Shown piece by piece: positions 33,966 to 45,087 of a stretch of DNA of 64,000 nucleotides. Under the pieces are notes generated by a model. That model did no database searches. It had not been told where the DNA came from and saw only the letters and a list, made by a program, of their open reading frames with translations. The DNA comes from Streptomyces violaceusniger Tu 4113. GTDB lineage: Bacteria; Actinomycetota; Actinomycetes; Streptomycetales; Streptomycetaceae. How positions within the stretch are numbered: the stretch's first letter is position 1; each line of letters starts with the position of its first letter. A program made the position numbers and the translations under genes. The DNA lies in assembly GCF_000147815.2 (NCBI RefSeq), contig NC_015957.1, positions 7,502,001-7,566,000 on the forward strand, given 5' to 3'.

Positions 33966-34781
33966 TTACGAGTGGGCGTTGAGGGAGGCGAGCAGGGCGA
34001 GGGCATCAGCTGAGCGGGTGCCGGGCTCGACGTGCAGGAGCATCATTTCCAGCCCGATGGCACCGATCACCTGGAACTTTTCGACGAGCAAGTCCAGAAT
34101 GCCGACTTGAGGATGCTCTATGCGAAAGGTGACCTCATGGGCTGAGTGCACATCATGGCGCGCCCAAAGCTGACGGAACCGGTCGCTCTTGAGCGACAGC
34201 TCTCCGATCAGTGACTGGAGGCGTTCATCGTCGGTTTCGGTACCCACCTGGGCGCGCAGGTGGGCCACTGCGGTGGCCGTGTACTGCTCCCAGTCGGTGT
34301 GATACTCCTGTGCCGCGTGGTCGGTGAACAGCGCGCGCAGCCGGTTCGTCCCCGGCGCCATTTCCGGTGACAACGCTTGTGCCAGCCGGTTGGCGGCCAG
34401 TACGTCGCCATACTTGTTGAACACGAAGGCGGGCACGTTGAGCGTTTGCAGCAACAGCTCGAGCCCCGAGGTCAGGAGCTCGTCAGGCCGATCCGGGCCT
34501 CGACGAGGTTTCGGCGCGGCGAGGGACATCAGGTAGGCCGTGCCCTCGTTGTCCAGCTGGAGCACTTTGGCGAGTGCCTGGAGCACCTGTGCCGAGGGAT
34601 TGCGGTCACGGCCCTGTTCAAGGCGCAGGTAGTACTCGGCGCTGATGCCGGCGAGCATGGCCACCTCCTCCCGGCGCAGCCCCGTCACTCGGCGCAGCCC
34701 GTGCCCGGGTGGCACTCCCGCCTCGGCGGGGGTGACGCGTTCACGCCGTGCGCGCAGGAAATCTCCGAGGGTGTTGTCCAC
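33966..34781 (-). CDS. Helix-turn-helix transcriptional regulator, MmyB-like
   Basis: A 271-aa cytosolic regulator. Residues about 10-85 form an XRE/Cro-type HTH with GLRREEVAMLAGIS and YYLRLEQGRDRNPS, the standard opening of the MmyB-like group. Residues about 105-265 form the MmyB ligand-binding domain (VFNKYGDVLAANRLA, LRALFTDH, RFRQLWARHDV), which in relatives binds a fatty-acid-like ligand. The gene is divergent from an SDR gene, 96 bp apart, the usual arrangement in which this regulator controls a neighbouring dehydrogenase. No defect is visible; the ligand is unknown. Confidence 0.9.
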   Translation of the reverse strand: MDNTLGDFLRARRERVTPAEAGVPPGHGLRRVTGLRREEVAMLAGISAEYYLRLEQGRDRNPSAQVLQALAKVLQLDNEGTAYLMSLAAPKPRRGPDRPDELLTSGLELLLQTLNVPAFVFNKYGDVLAANRLAQALSPEMAPGTNRLRALFTDHAAQEYHTDWEQYTATAVAHLRAQVGTETDDERLQSLIGELSLKSDRFRQLWARHDVHSAHEVTFRIEHPQVGILDLLVEKFQVIGAIGLEMMLLHVEPGTRSADALALLASLNAHS

Positions 34782-34807
34782 GAAGCCAGCCTATGCAGCC
34801 GCAACCG

Positions 34808-34837
34808 GTTCTGGGTGTCCCTGTCACTACCAGGAAC
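34808..34837. promoter_or_regulatory. Possible operator between MmyB-like regulator and SDR
   Basis: An imperfect dyad GTTCTGG (34808-34814) and CCAGGAAC (34830-34837) lies in the 96-bp divergent intergenic space. Its position suits control of both genes; the symmetry is modest. Confidence 0.3.
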
Positions 34838-34877
34838 AAGACGGAACTGGCAGGTCCGGTTCGCGTCGCGGAAGCTC

Positions 34878-35732
34878 ATGTGTATGACGATGCAGACATG
34901 GTTCATCACCGGGGTCAACAGTGGGTTCGGGCGTGAGCTCACAGAGCAGCTCCTCTCCCGCGGAGACCGGGTCGCCGGGACGGTCCGGCGGGAGGGCACG
35001 GTCGACGACCTGCGGGCCAAGTACGGCGACCGCCTCTGGGTCGGCCACCTCGATGTCACCGACCTGCCCCGGATCCGCGAGGTCGTTGACACCGCCTTCG
35101 CTGACCTCGGCCGGATCGACGTCGTGGTGATCAACGCAGGCTACGGCCTGTTCGGCGCCGCCGAGGAATTCACCGACGACCAGGTCGTCCACCAGGTCAC
35201 CACCAACCTCATCGGCTCGATTCAGACGGCGCGGGCTGCGCTGCCGCACCTACGCGCCCAGGGCGGCGGTCGACTGATCCAGATCTCCTCGGTCGCCGGG
35301 CTTGCTGCGCACGCCGGCGCCTCCCTATACCACACGAGCAAATGGGGCATCGAAGGGTTCATGGAGGCTCTCGCCCAGGAAGTCGCCCCGTTCGGCATCG
35401 AGGTGACCTTGGTCGAGCCCGGCGGCGCGCGCACCTCCTTCAGCGGCAGCAGTCTGCAGCTGAGCGAGCCGCTGGCCGCCTACGACGGGACACCGGCCGC
35501 GGCCGTGCGCGCCTTCCGGCACACTCAGGTGCCCGTCCCGGGCGACCCGGTGAAGGTCGCAGCGAAGGTCATCGACAGCGCGGCGCACCAGCCCGCTCCG
35601 ATGAGGCTCGTGCTGGGCAGCGACTCCTACCAAGGGATCACTGCCGCGCTGCGCAACCGGCTCGCTCAGGTTGAACCTCAGCAGGCGAGCGCCGCAGAGA
35701 CCGACGCGGACACCGCAACGCAACACGGCTGA
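34878..35732 (+). CDS. SDR family oxidoreductase (classical)
   Basis: A 284-aa short-chain dehydrogenase. The cofactor motif TGVNSGFG lies near residue 10, INAGYG follows, the catalytic serine lies in IQISSVAG and the Y-x3-K motif is YHTSKWG, all in normal order. Three closely spaced ATGs occur (34878, 34884, 34890); 34878 was chosen because GGAAG precedes it by 3 nt, but the third start, MQTWFITG, is equally compatible with the fold. The enzyme resembles the SDR genes frequently found divergent from MmyB-like regulators, which is the case here. A carboxylesterase follows 74 bp downstream on the same strand and may be co-transcribed. The substrate is not predictable. Confidence 0.9.
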   Translation: MCMTMQTWFITGVNSGFGRELTEQLLSRGDRVAGTVRREGTVDDLRAKYGDRLWVGHLDVTDLPRIREVVDTAFADLGRIDVVVINAGYGLFGAAEEFTDDQVVHQVTTNLIGSIQTARAALPHLRAQGGGRLIQISSVAGLAAHAGASLYHTSKWGIEGFMEALAQEVAPFGIEVTLVEPGGARTSFSGSSLQLSEPLAAYDGTPAAAVRAFRHTQVPVPGDPVKVAAKVIDSAAHQPAPMRLVLGSDSYQGITAALRNRLAQVEPQQASAAETDADTATQHG

Positions 35733-35806
35733 GCCGCCAACCTCCCACCTTCCGCCCCCGCCGCACAGCGGCGAGACCCTCCCCTGACTGAGTGGAGCAG
35801 AACAGT

Positions 35807-37865
<2,059 letters not shown>

Positions 37866-37958
37866 GCCAGTTGTACGAGTTTCTCGCGTCTCGAGGAAAG
37901 CGTGGTCGCATCTATCCTGATGCGGAGTAATCCTGCGGGCGCCATGGGGGAGGCTGGA

Positions 37959-39134
37959 GTGCGCGATCTTGCGATCTACTACCCGTACATTCACGTCCAG
38001 GACGACACGTGGCTGAAGGCGGCAGCCTTGTACTGGCCGAACATCGGCCGGATCGTTCCGCAGGACTATCCCATTCAGGAGAGCCGCACGGCCGAGGTCC
38101 TGAACGGCGAGCTCGGCCTGATGGTCAACGTCTCCCCGGAGTGGTACAGCCACGAGACCGGGGTAGATTTCCTCCACTTCGTAGAGAGTCGGCTCCACGA
38201 CCTACGTGAGCGGCTTCCATCTGTTCCTACGCGGAGGGTTCGTGACGCTCCGTTCCACCGAGCGCCTGGGACTCCCGCCCAGCACCTCGTGGAATGGGTC
38301 GATCTCGACAACAAGGGCATGTTCGTGGCCGAGGACATACTCGTCGAGGCGGGGCTCGCGGTGACGGCCGACGACGAACATGGCCGGCGATGGCTCGGCA
38401 TGCATCCGCGCCTCGCGGCGGTGTTCCTCACCGCGCTTGCGCAGCGTGTCGCGGATGCCAACCAGGCCAAGCTCATCACGGACCAGCCGGACAATCTCGG
38501 TGACGTGGAGGGCTGGACCACCGAGGCGATCGCGGGAGAACTGCTCGACCGCCCGGTGCGGGGAGTGCCGAGGCGGCACTCGGCCGACCGGGTCGCCGCA
38601 ATGTATGCGGTTCTCGCCATCCAGACCGTGGTACCTGCGTCTCTGGAGAACGTTCCGGTCAAGAAGATCGTGGCCGCACGGAAGACGCTCCATGCCGAGT
38701 TCGATGCGTTCCGGGCTCATCTGGATTCGCTGACCGACGAGTTCACTAGGCTGGCCGAGACGGATGACCCCGGGATCCTCGCCACTCGCCTGGAAGCACT
38801 CGCCGATCGCCACGTGAGGCTGCCACTGGCGGAGCTCAGACGCGGGCTGCGCAGTGTCGGGCTCCAGCCGGTCCAGGCAACGATGGGGATCAAGTCACTC
38901 AAGTTGCCCGTACTGCCCGCCGCAGCTGCTGCCACCTTCGCGATCCCTGACACCGCGGCGCAGGCCGGACTCCTGGGCGCACTGACCCTCTCGTCAGCCG
39001 TGCAGGCCCATACGGCAGCCCGGCAACTACGCAGTGGCGCTGCCGGCTACCTACTCGGTCTACACCGGCACGTGCACCCGCACAGCACCCTGGACCGGGT
39101 CCTGCTCCGCAACCGTTACCCGAGGCTGCCCTGA
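37959..39134 (+). CDS. Uncharacterised DUF6236-like protein, passenger of an IS-bounded unit
   Basis: A protein of about 391 aa with no assigned function. The opening RDLAIYYPYIHVQDDTWLK, then AALYWPNIGRIVP, resembles DUF6236 family proteins; this is recalled from pattern only. The middle is helical and charged, with VAEDILVEAGLAV and HPRLAAVFLTALA. The C-terminal third has a possible coiled coil (FDAFRAHLDSLTDEFTRLAE) and then a hydrophobic alanine-rich stretch (VLPAAAAATFAIP) that could sit in or on a membrane. GTG at 37959 is preferred because GGGGGAGG ends 5 nt before it; upstream in-frame starts at 37902 and 37944 exist. It lies alone between two transposase halves, so acquisition by IS-mediated transfer is likely. 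A role in defence or another accessory trait is possible but unproven. Confidence 0.75.
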   Translation: MRDLAIYYPYIHVQDDTWLKAAALYWPNIGRIVPQDYPIQESRTAEVLNGELGLMVNVSPEWYSHETGVDFLHFVESRLHDLRERLPSVPTRRVRDAPFHRAPGTPAQHLVEWVDLDNKGMFVAEDILVEAGLAVTADDEHGRRWLGMHPRLAAVFLTALAQRVADANQAKLITDQPDNLGDVEGWTTEAIAGELLDRPVRGVPRRHSADRVAAMYAVLAIQTVVPASLENVPVKKIVAARKTLHAEFDAFRAHLDSLTDEFTRLAETDDPGILATRLEALADRHVRLPLAELRRGLRSVGLQPVQATMGIKSLKLPVLPAAAAATFAIPDTAAQAGLLGALTLSSAVQAHTAARQLRSGAAGYLLGLHRHVHPHSTLDRVLLRNRYPRLP

Positions 39135-39148
39135 CCTGCTGGGTTCCC

Positions 39149-39877
39149 AACGAACTGCGACGGCTTGGCCATCGGGTTGCCGCCGCCACGATCCGGCGCG
39201 TCCTGCGCCGCTCCGGTCTACCGCCCGCGCCGCAGCGCGCGTCCCAGCAGACCTGGCGTACCTTCCTCCGAGCCCAGGCCCACACTCTTCTGGCCTGCGA
39301 TTTCATGCACGTGGACACCGTCTTCCTCAAATGCCTTCACGTCTTCTTCGTCATGGAGATCGCCACCCGGCGCGTTCACGTCCTGGGCGTTACCGCCCAC
39401 CCGACCGGCGCATGGGTCACTCAACTCGCCCGCAATCTGCTCATGGATCTCGGCGACAGGGCCGGGTGCTTCCGGTTCCTCATCCGTGACCGGGACAGCA
39501 AGTTCACCGCCGTATTTGACGCCGTCTTCGTCGGCAACGGCACAGCCGTCATCCCGACACCGCCGCAGAGCCCACGGTCCAACGCGTTCGCCGAACGATG
39601 GATACCCACAGCCCGTGCAGAATGCACCGACCGCCTCCTCATCATCGGCGAAGGACACCTGCGTACGGTCCTGACCAGGTACACCGAGCACTACAACTCC
39701 GGACGAGCTCACCGCAGCCTCGACCTACGTGCTCCAGACGACGACCCGAACATCATCCCCCTGCCCGCCGCCACGGTCAGGCGCAAGCAGGTACTCGGCG
39801 GACTGCTCAACGAGTACCACGCCACGCCACCCCGACCGCCTCATCACCCACAGGAAACGCACAGCTCAGCAGCCTGA
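39149..39877 (+). pseudogene. rve-type transposase, C-terminal half
   Basis: The frame opens without a start codon at [21 protein letters not shown] and continues through the catalytic domain: ACDFMHVDT (first D), FLIRDRDSKF (second D) and AFAERWIPTARAE (E), ending RKQVLGGLLNEYHA and a short tail. The N-terminal region is absent. Overlap with the left half, at lower than expected nucleotide identity, shows that the two halves are not one interrupted gene. Confidence 0.75.
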
Positions 39878-39902
39878 TCGGAATATTGACACCCTTCAGG
39901 GG

Positions 39903-40183
39903 CGGCGAACTTCATCCCCGTCGCAGGCGACGCGGTCCAGCGCGGTGTCGACGCCCTCGCCTACCAGTGGCAGCTGGACGAATAGGAACGTATCGACGAC
40001 GACAACAAACGGTAAAACGGCGCAACCTTCAGCAAACGCGAGAAGCAGCTCGAGGCCCTGTCGGACATCTGGGCAGAGGCCAACCCCGACCACGGCCAGA
40101 ACGGCTACACCCTGAACCAAGACATCAACGGCGCGGCGTTCGACGGCAACGACCGGGCACGAGGAGTGTCAGGAGACCAGTGA
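39903..40183 (+). pseudogene. Remnant of a hypothetical actinobacterial protein, with in-frame stops
   Basis: Immediately right of the IS end the sequence reads ANFIPVAGDAVQRGVDALAYQW, then QLDE, a stop, and later in the same region REKQLEALSDIWAEANPDHG and NGYTLNQDINGAAFDGND before TGA at 40181-40183. The segment resembles the C-terminus of large helical secreted Streptomyces proteins of unknown function. Stops and missing upstream sequence mark it as a decayed tail. Confidence 0.5.
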
Positions 40184-40800
40184 TCCCCACCGACCCCGCC
40201 TCCGCTCCGACCCCGTCGACTGCATCGGCCAAGGCGTCCGTACGGGGCCTCCGCCTCCGCCCTGCCGTGGCAGCAGTGGGCCACCGTGGGTGCGCTGCTG
40301 CTGACGGCCGGCTGCGGCGGCGGAAGCCGCGACTACACACTCCCGGCGAACCTGTGCGGGACTCAGGTCGATTCCGGCCGATGGTCCGACTTCCTGCCGG
40401 AAGGGAAGACCCTGGAGACACGGCCCACCGGCCGGAGTATCTGGTACTGCAAGGTCTTCGTCGACAAGGCGCAACCTTCCGGACACAAGATGCCCTGACC
40501 ACGGCCGACACCGACCCTCTGAAGGTCAAGGAGCGAGAACTCACCAGGGAAGGCAAGCCGGCCCGTGTCTCGGGCCTCGGCGATAAGGGGGTCGTCACGG
40601 ACAAGGGAGCCATGGCCGTGTCCCGCTGCTCCGTGAAGGGTGAGGAACACGTCTTCGTCAGCGAGATCGACCTCTTCGCCGAATGCCCCGACAACACCGC
40701 CGACCGGCGAAAGGCCCTGGAGGCGTTCATGAAGGCGTACCACCCGCAGCCGTGGCCCACCACAGCTGCACGGCGCCCTGAGAGAGACACACACCCACGG
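40180..40800 (+). pseudogene. Putative lipoprotein, frameshifted
   Basis: GTG at 40180 overlaps the preceding TGA (GTGA) and is preceded by AGGAG. A lipobox-like LLLTAGCGGG occurs near 40290-40320 and is followed by DYTLPANLCGTQVDS, in a different frame from the GTG. The downstream part (DPLKVKERELTREGK, GAMAVSRCSVKGEE, DNTADRRKALEAFMKAYHPQ) is in yet another frame. Together these match a common Streptomyces lipoprotein layout, with frameshifts near 40260 and 40480. It forms a decayed two-gene operon with the remnant before it. Confidence 0.55.
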
Positions 40801-41593
40801 TCGAACCAACGTCCGAACCCACGGCCGACGATGAGCCCGAATGCAGGCGTACCGGTGGGGCACCAAGAGCGGGGCGCACCCCCGCCACCCCACCGGCCGC
40901 GCGTGCGTTCTGCTCATACTCCGCGACCATGTGCAGTCTGGAACTCTCCCATGTTCGGGGCCAACGGCTACGACGGCGGCCTCAAGGGTGCGGTGCTCAG
41001 CGACCCCTACGTCCGCGAACTCGGGGATGTGGCCCACGCACTCGACTCGTCCGAGGAGCGGACAAAACTGCCCGGGGCCCCGGAGCCGGACGACGACCGG
41101 CGCACCCCACCCGTGGTCGCCGCCGAGAAACACCGCGGACATCGCCTGCCCCGGAGTGAGGACGACTCTGCCCGGGAGGAAGACCCCCGAGGCGACCTCC
41201 TCCTGCTCGTCGCCTTCGATCTCCTGGTGCTTCACCCCACCGCAGAGCCGCCACAGCGCCGTCAACTCGGCAGTCCGTACCCGAGGCGTTGCCTCAACTG
41301 ACCGTCCGCCGCGCCCACGTCGTACGCCTTCCTCCCCCGGCACCGGCCGCAGCAGGAAGGCGTACGACGTGTGCGCGTGCTCCGCCGACCACATCCGGTT
41401 CAGCTCACCTCGTAGACGCCGCGCGCCCCGTGCCGGTCCGCCAGATGACCGACGGTGACGCCCAGGACCAGCGCGACCTTACCGGCCATGCCGGGTCCGA
41501 GCCGCCACCTGACCTGCCGGGGGAAGCGGGGCCCGGCAAGCCTGTGGCACGCCACTCGCATGATCAAAGAGCGTCGCCACGGCCGTCCGCCGA
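40801..41593. other. Gene-poor stretch with an exceptional hairpin
   Basis: No convincing gene was found. A plus-strand reading near 40950-41090 (MFGANGYDGGLKGAVLSDPY) could be a protein remnant but is unrecognised. The main structure is the inverted repeat at 41316-41371. Confidence 0.4.
41316..41371. terminator. Perfect 18-bp inverted repeat, probable bidirectional terminator
   Basis: Arms CACGTCGTACGCCTTCCT (41316-41333) and its exact complement (41354-41371) enclose a 20-nt GC-rich loop. It lies 222 bp beyond the stop of the minus-strand GH36 gene and after the plus-strand remnants, so transcription termination is the simplest role; the arm length is unusually large for that. Confidence 0.5.
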
Positions 41594-43669
41594 TCAGCCG
41601 ATGGGCTCGGCCACGATGAGCTGGAACCGCTCGAAGGACAGCTTCACGGTGTTGTGCTGAGCAGTGGCAGTTCCGAGTGACTTGCCGGTGAACGGGTCGG
41701 TCAGGCGGTACCGCGTGCGGCCCAGACCGCGCAGCTCGACCGTCCCGTCCCACTGGTCGGCGTAGAAGGCGTAGTGGAGGGTCCGCTTCGTGGCCACGAC
41801 ATGCGCCTCGGGCTTGTCGAAGCCGATGTCGTACAGCTCACCGCGGTACTCGCCGGTGGGCAGCATGTTCTTCTCGTACAGGGACACCCACTTGCGCCAG
41901 AGGACCTCCTTCTCCGGGGTGAGGTCGGTCGCCTTGTCCGGGGCTCCGGTGCCGGGGAGGGTGAACTTGGTCGACAGGACGGCTCCGACCCCGTAGGAGG
42001 ACGCGAAGTCGTCGCCGTTGTCGCTCAGTTCGACGTGGTCGCCGGCGTAGCTGCTGCCCGCGCCCATCAGCGCCTTCATCGACTTGCCCTTGCTCCGGAC
42101 CTGGTAGGAGGACTCCGGGTCCGAGCTGGGGTACTGGTCGACGTAGGGCAGGTTGTGGAAGGCGAAGGCGGTGCCGCAGGGGCAGAGTTCGACGAGGGCG
42201 TCGGGGTTCGCCGCGTGCGCGGCTTCGTGGATCACCTTCCAGAACCGCGCCACGCCCTCGGTGGATTCCTCGGGGCGGGCGTGCCGGTGCTTCGGGTTGT
42301 AGCAGGGTGCGACGCTGTTGAGGTGCTGGCCGTCGATCTTGAGCCCCTCGTAGCCCCAGTCGCCGATGAACCTCTTCGCCTGCTCGACGAAGTAGTCCAC
42401 GGTCGGCTGGTAGGCCGGGCAGAGCGTGTAGGCGTCCCACCAGGTGACGTCCTGCTTGTTGCCGTCGCGGTCCAGCAACAGCATGTCGGAGCGGTCCCGG
42501 ATCAGGTTGCTGTCGGGGTCCGCCGCCAGCGGGGCCCACCACAGGCGCGGTCGCAGGCCGGCGTCCCGTATCTCCTTGGTGAAGGCCCGCATGTCCGCTT
42601 CGCCGCGCGGGAACTTCGTCGTGTTGATGTCCCAGTCGCCCTCGTTGGTCTGCCAGCCGTCATCGAGCACGACCCAGCGCAGGCCGACCTCGTGCGCCTT
42701 CGGCAGCGTTCCGGTGACCTGCTCGACGGTGAAGTCGCGCTCGTAGCCCCAGGCACACCAGATGGGCTCGAAGGCCGAGGCGGGGACCTTGGGAGCGCGC
42801 TGGCCGATGTCGCTCATGTAGTCGCGGTACCGCTGGAGCGGCACGAAGTGGTCGCCCGGGAGGGCGGTCAGGAACGTGGTGTCGGTGCTGAGCCGACGGC
42901 CCGGCTTCAGGGTGCGGGCGGTGTCGTCCTGGATGGCGATGCTCGCTCCGGCGTCCGTCTTGCGGACCGGTATGCGCAGGATCGTCGCCACGGGCTCGAC
43001 GTGTCCGACGGAAAGGCCCGCGCCCCGGCGCCAGACGGTCGCCAGCGGGGTGCCGCCGCCGTAGTCGGAGGAGTCCATCCCCAGCGAGTTCTCCTGGACG
43101 TAGCCGTCCTTCACCGGCATCACCCAGTCGCGGCGGTCCGTGTACGTGGTGCCGGAGAAGGTGTAGAAGCCGCCGGGGGTCTCCAGGAGTTCGTGGGCTC
43201 CGTTGCGCCACCCGGTGACCTTCAGTGCGGTGGAGGACCTGTTGGTGTAGGTCACCTTCATCACGATCATGCCGGTAAGACGCTCGAAGGAGGTCAGCTC
43301 GACCGTCTTGTGCACGCCTTCCTTGGACGTGCCCTCGATCGTCACCCGGACGCCCGCGCCGTGGCGGGGGTGCCGGGTGGCGCGGGTCCGGTGTCCGCGG
43401 TAGGCGAACGCCTCGATGTCCTTGTCGCCCACCAGCAGGGCTTCGCCGGCGTCGAAGCGGGTGAGGTCGACGCCCTTAAGCGCGACCCGGCTTCGCAGTT
43501 GGTCGTCGAACTCCAGGGTGATGGAGGTGTCGCCGACTCCGACGAGGTCAGGATCCGAGTTCGGTGCGGCGGCCGCGGGTGAGGCGCCCATCGCCACGGC
43601 GGGGATGGCGGCCAGGCCGGCACCCCCCAGCGCGACCTTCAGTACGCTTCGCCGGTTCATGTCCGTCAT
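41594..43669 (-). CDS. Secreted GH36-type alpha-galactosidase / alpha-N-acetylgalactosaminidase-like enzyme
   Basis: A 691-aa glycoside hydrolase. The N-terminus MNRRSVLKVALGGAGLAAIPAV followed by an alanine-rich region and APN is a twin-arginine export signal. The beta-sandwich N-terminal half leads to the catalytic barrel: CAWGYERDF, WVVLDDGWQ, then GLKIDGQ with probable nucleophile D446, and DQYPSSDPESS carrying the likely acid/base aspartate. The family releases alpha-galactosides or alpha-GalNAc from oligosaccharides outside the cell. It is divergent from a GntR regulator and lies beside genes for galactosamine breakdown, which makes alpha-N-acetylgalactosaminidase or alpha-galactosaminidase activity attractive, though the sequence alone does not decide it. 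Start 43669 was chosen for its purine-rich upstream GAAAGAGAG; an ATG at 43660 is an alternative. Confidence 0.85.
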   Translation of the reverse strand: MTDMNRRSVLKVALGGAGLAAIPAVAMGASPAAAAPNSDPDLVGVGDTSITLEFDDQLRSRVALKGVDLTRFDAGEALLVGDKDIEAFAYRGHRTRATRHPRHGAGVRVTIEGTSKEGVHKTVELTSFERLTGMIVMKVTYTNRSSTALKVTGWRNGAHELLETPGGFYTFSGTTYTDRRDWVMPVKDGYVQENSLGMDSSDYGGGTPLATVWRRGAGLSVGHVEPVATILRIPVRKTDAGASIAIQDDTARTLKPGRRLSTDTTFLTALPGDHFVPLQRYRDYMSDIGQRAPKVPASAFEPIWCAWGYERDFTVEQVTGTLPKAHEVGLRWVVLDDGWQTNEGDWDINTTKFPRGEADMRAFTKEIRDAGLRPRLWWAPLAADPDSNLIRDRSDMLLLDRDGNKQDVTWWDAYTLCPAYQPTVDYFVEQAKRFIGDWGYEGLKIDGQHLNSVAPCYNPKHRHARPEESTEGVARFWKVIHEAAHAANPDALVELCPCGTAFAFHNLPYVDQYPSSDPESSYQVRSKGKSMKALMGAGSSYAGDHVELSDNGDDFASSYGVGAVLSTKFTLPGTGAPDKATDLTPEKEVLWRKWVSLYEKNMLPTGEYRGELYDIGFDKPEAHVVATKRTLHYAFYADQWDGTVELRGLGRTRYRLTDPFTGKSLGTATAQHNTVKLSFERFQLIVAEPIG

Positions 43670-44020
43670 GTCGAACTCTCTTTCGGTCGTGCGTGCCCGA
43701 CTGGGGCAGCTGCCTTCTGTCCGTCGTGGTGGATCGTTCAGAGTCGAGCCGCGTGCTCGCGACGAGGCGACCGTCCGTAAGGCTGGTCGATGCCTGGTCT
43801 GCTACTGGTTTTCGCAGTGGGTCGGGTGGGGTCGGGGGACGGCGTGGCGTCCGAACGGGCGCCCCGGTGCGAGGTCGCCTCCGGCGGCAGTGCGCGGCCA
43901 TCCTCGGTGAGCTGCGACAACGCTGCCTCGATCACCGGAGGGTGCCTGGGGCACGGCGAAACGGAAGGTCGCTCACGGGCGACTTCTTCATCACCAGGTG
44001 GCCTGCTGCGAGAACGTAAG

Positions 44021-44037
44021 TGGTATTCGAGTGGCAT
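44021..44037 (+). promoter_or_regulatory. Predicted operator 1 of the amino-sugar regulon
   Basis: TGGTATTCGAGTGGCAT: two TGGYAT half-sites separated by 5 bp, in the divergent space between the GH36 and GntR genes. One mismatch relative to the two other sites. Confidence 0.55.
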
Positions 44038-44084
44038 GTCAACGGGTGGGCCGCCCGGACGAGGGTTCGCGCCGTCGATCGAAT

Positions 44085-44101
44085 TGGTATGTTTCTGGTA
44101 T
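44085..44101 (+). promoter_or_regulatory. Predicted operator 2, overlapping the GntR start codon
   Basis: TGGTATGTTTCTGGTAT overlaps the ATG at 44100. Its position predicts negative autoregulation of the regulator gene. Confidence 0.65.
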
Positions 44102-44888
44102 GACGGATGCGAGAACGCCGATGCCCAGAGGTCTGTTCGGGGACGATGCCCTCCCGTTGTACGAGCGCACGGCCACGCAGTTGCTCGAGGACCTGCGCGC
44201 CGCTGCCGCCCGCCCCGGTGACCGGCTGCCCTCCGAGCGGGCTCTGGTCGAGCGGTACGCCGTGTCGCGCGTGACGCTGCGAGCGGCCCTCGCGCAATTG
44301 GAGTCACGGGGCATCGTGCGGCCGTCGTCGTCGCGCGGGTGGTTCGTCGCCGAGCTCGGTCTGCTCCCCGAGGCGACGATGACGTCCGGCTCGGCGGCCC
44401 CGCAGGTCCAGGGGTTCGCCGACTATGCCCAGGCCAACGGCTTGACGACGGCCGGCAAGGTGCTCTCCGCCACCGTCCGCCCGGCCACGGTGTCCGAGGC
44501 CGAGCAGCTCCGGATCGCTCCGGGCGCCGACCTCTTCGACCTCCACCGACTGCGCTTCCTCGACGGTCTGCTGGTCGTGCTCGAGCACAACCGGCTTCCT
44601 TTGGCGGCCTGCCCGGCCCTGGCCGAAACCGACTTCAACACGGCCTCGCTCTACGCCACCCTGCGCGCCGCCGACCCGCCGCAGCTGCCCCGCGTCGCCG
44701 ACTACTCGGTCGAGGCCCGCCACCCGACGCCACGGGAGATCGAGCTGTTCGAGATCGGGGAGACCATGCCGATGCTCGTCGCGACCCAGCTGACGTCGAA
44801 CCAGGAATCACGCCCGATCGAACTGACCGTCCAGGTCTACCGGGGGGACCGCTACCGGTTCCGGGCCTCCATCACCAATCAGGGCTGA
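44100..44888 (+). CDS. GntR-family regulator, HutC subfamily (UTRA effector domain)
   Basis: A 262-aa repressor-type protein. The N-terminal winged HTH reads LPLYERTATQLLEDLRAAA, GDRLPSERALVERYAVSRVT and LAQLESRGIVRPSSSRGWFV. The C-terminal UTRA domain (about residues 95-250) has AEQLRIAPGADLFDLHRLRF and DYSVEARHPTPREIELFEIG, the ligand-binding fold of HutC regulators such as those sensing amino-sugar phosphates. Start 44100 overlaps a predicted operator and would make a nearly leaderless transcript; ATG 44121 (MPRGLFGDD) is the alternative. It stands 200 bp before the first catabolic gene and is likely to repress both that operon and itself, released by a galactosamine-derived phosphate. Confidence 0.9.
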   Translation: MTDARTPMPRGLFGDDALPLYERTATQLLEDLRAAAARPGDRLPSERALVERYAVSRVTLRAALAQLESRGIVRPSSSRGWFVAELGLLPEATMTSGSAAPQVQGFADYAQANGLTTAGKVLSATVRPATVSEAEQLRIAPGADLFDLHRLRFLDGLLVVLEHNRLPLAACPALAETDFNTASLYATLRAADPPQLPRVADYSVEARHPTPREIELFEIGETMPMLVATQLTSNQESRPIELTVQVYRGDRYRFRASITNQG

Positions 44889-44965
44889 TTGATCACCGCA
44901 GGTCACGGAGACTCTCCTCCTGCACCACGTACCAGCTGCGGGGCGGACGTGATGCGCGGTATCGA

Positions 44966-44982
44966 ATACCAGATGCATACCA
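44966..44982 (-). promoter_or_regulatory. Predicted operator 3, upstream of the catabolic operon promoter
   Basis: On the minus strand TGGTATGCATCTGGTAT, the same 17-bp pattern as operator 2. It overlaps an extra dyad GGTATCGAATACC (44958-44970) and ends 11 bp before the predicted -35 box. Confidence 0.65.
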
Positions 44983-44993
44983 AAATAAGACTA

Positions 44994-45022
44994 TTGACGG
45001 CCATCAATGAGACCAGTACCGT
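44994..45022 (+). promoter_or_regulatory. Predicted promoter of the amino-sugar operon
   Basis: TTGACG (44994-44999), a 17-bp spacer and TACCGT (45017-45022) fit the housekeeping sigma consensus of Streptomyces. It leaves a leader of roughly 60 nt before the ATG at 45088. Confidence 0.65.
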
Positions 45023-45087
45023 CCCCTCTGGGCTCCGGGCCAACGTGGCGGAAGGGCTCAAAATGCACGTTGAGTAAGGGGTTGGCA

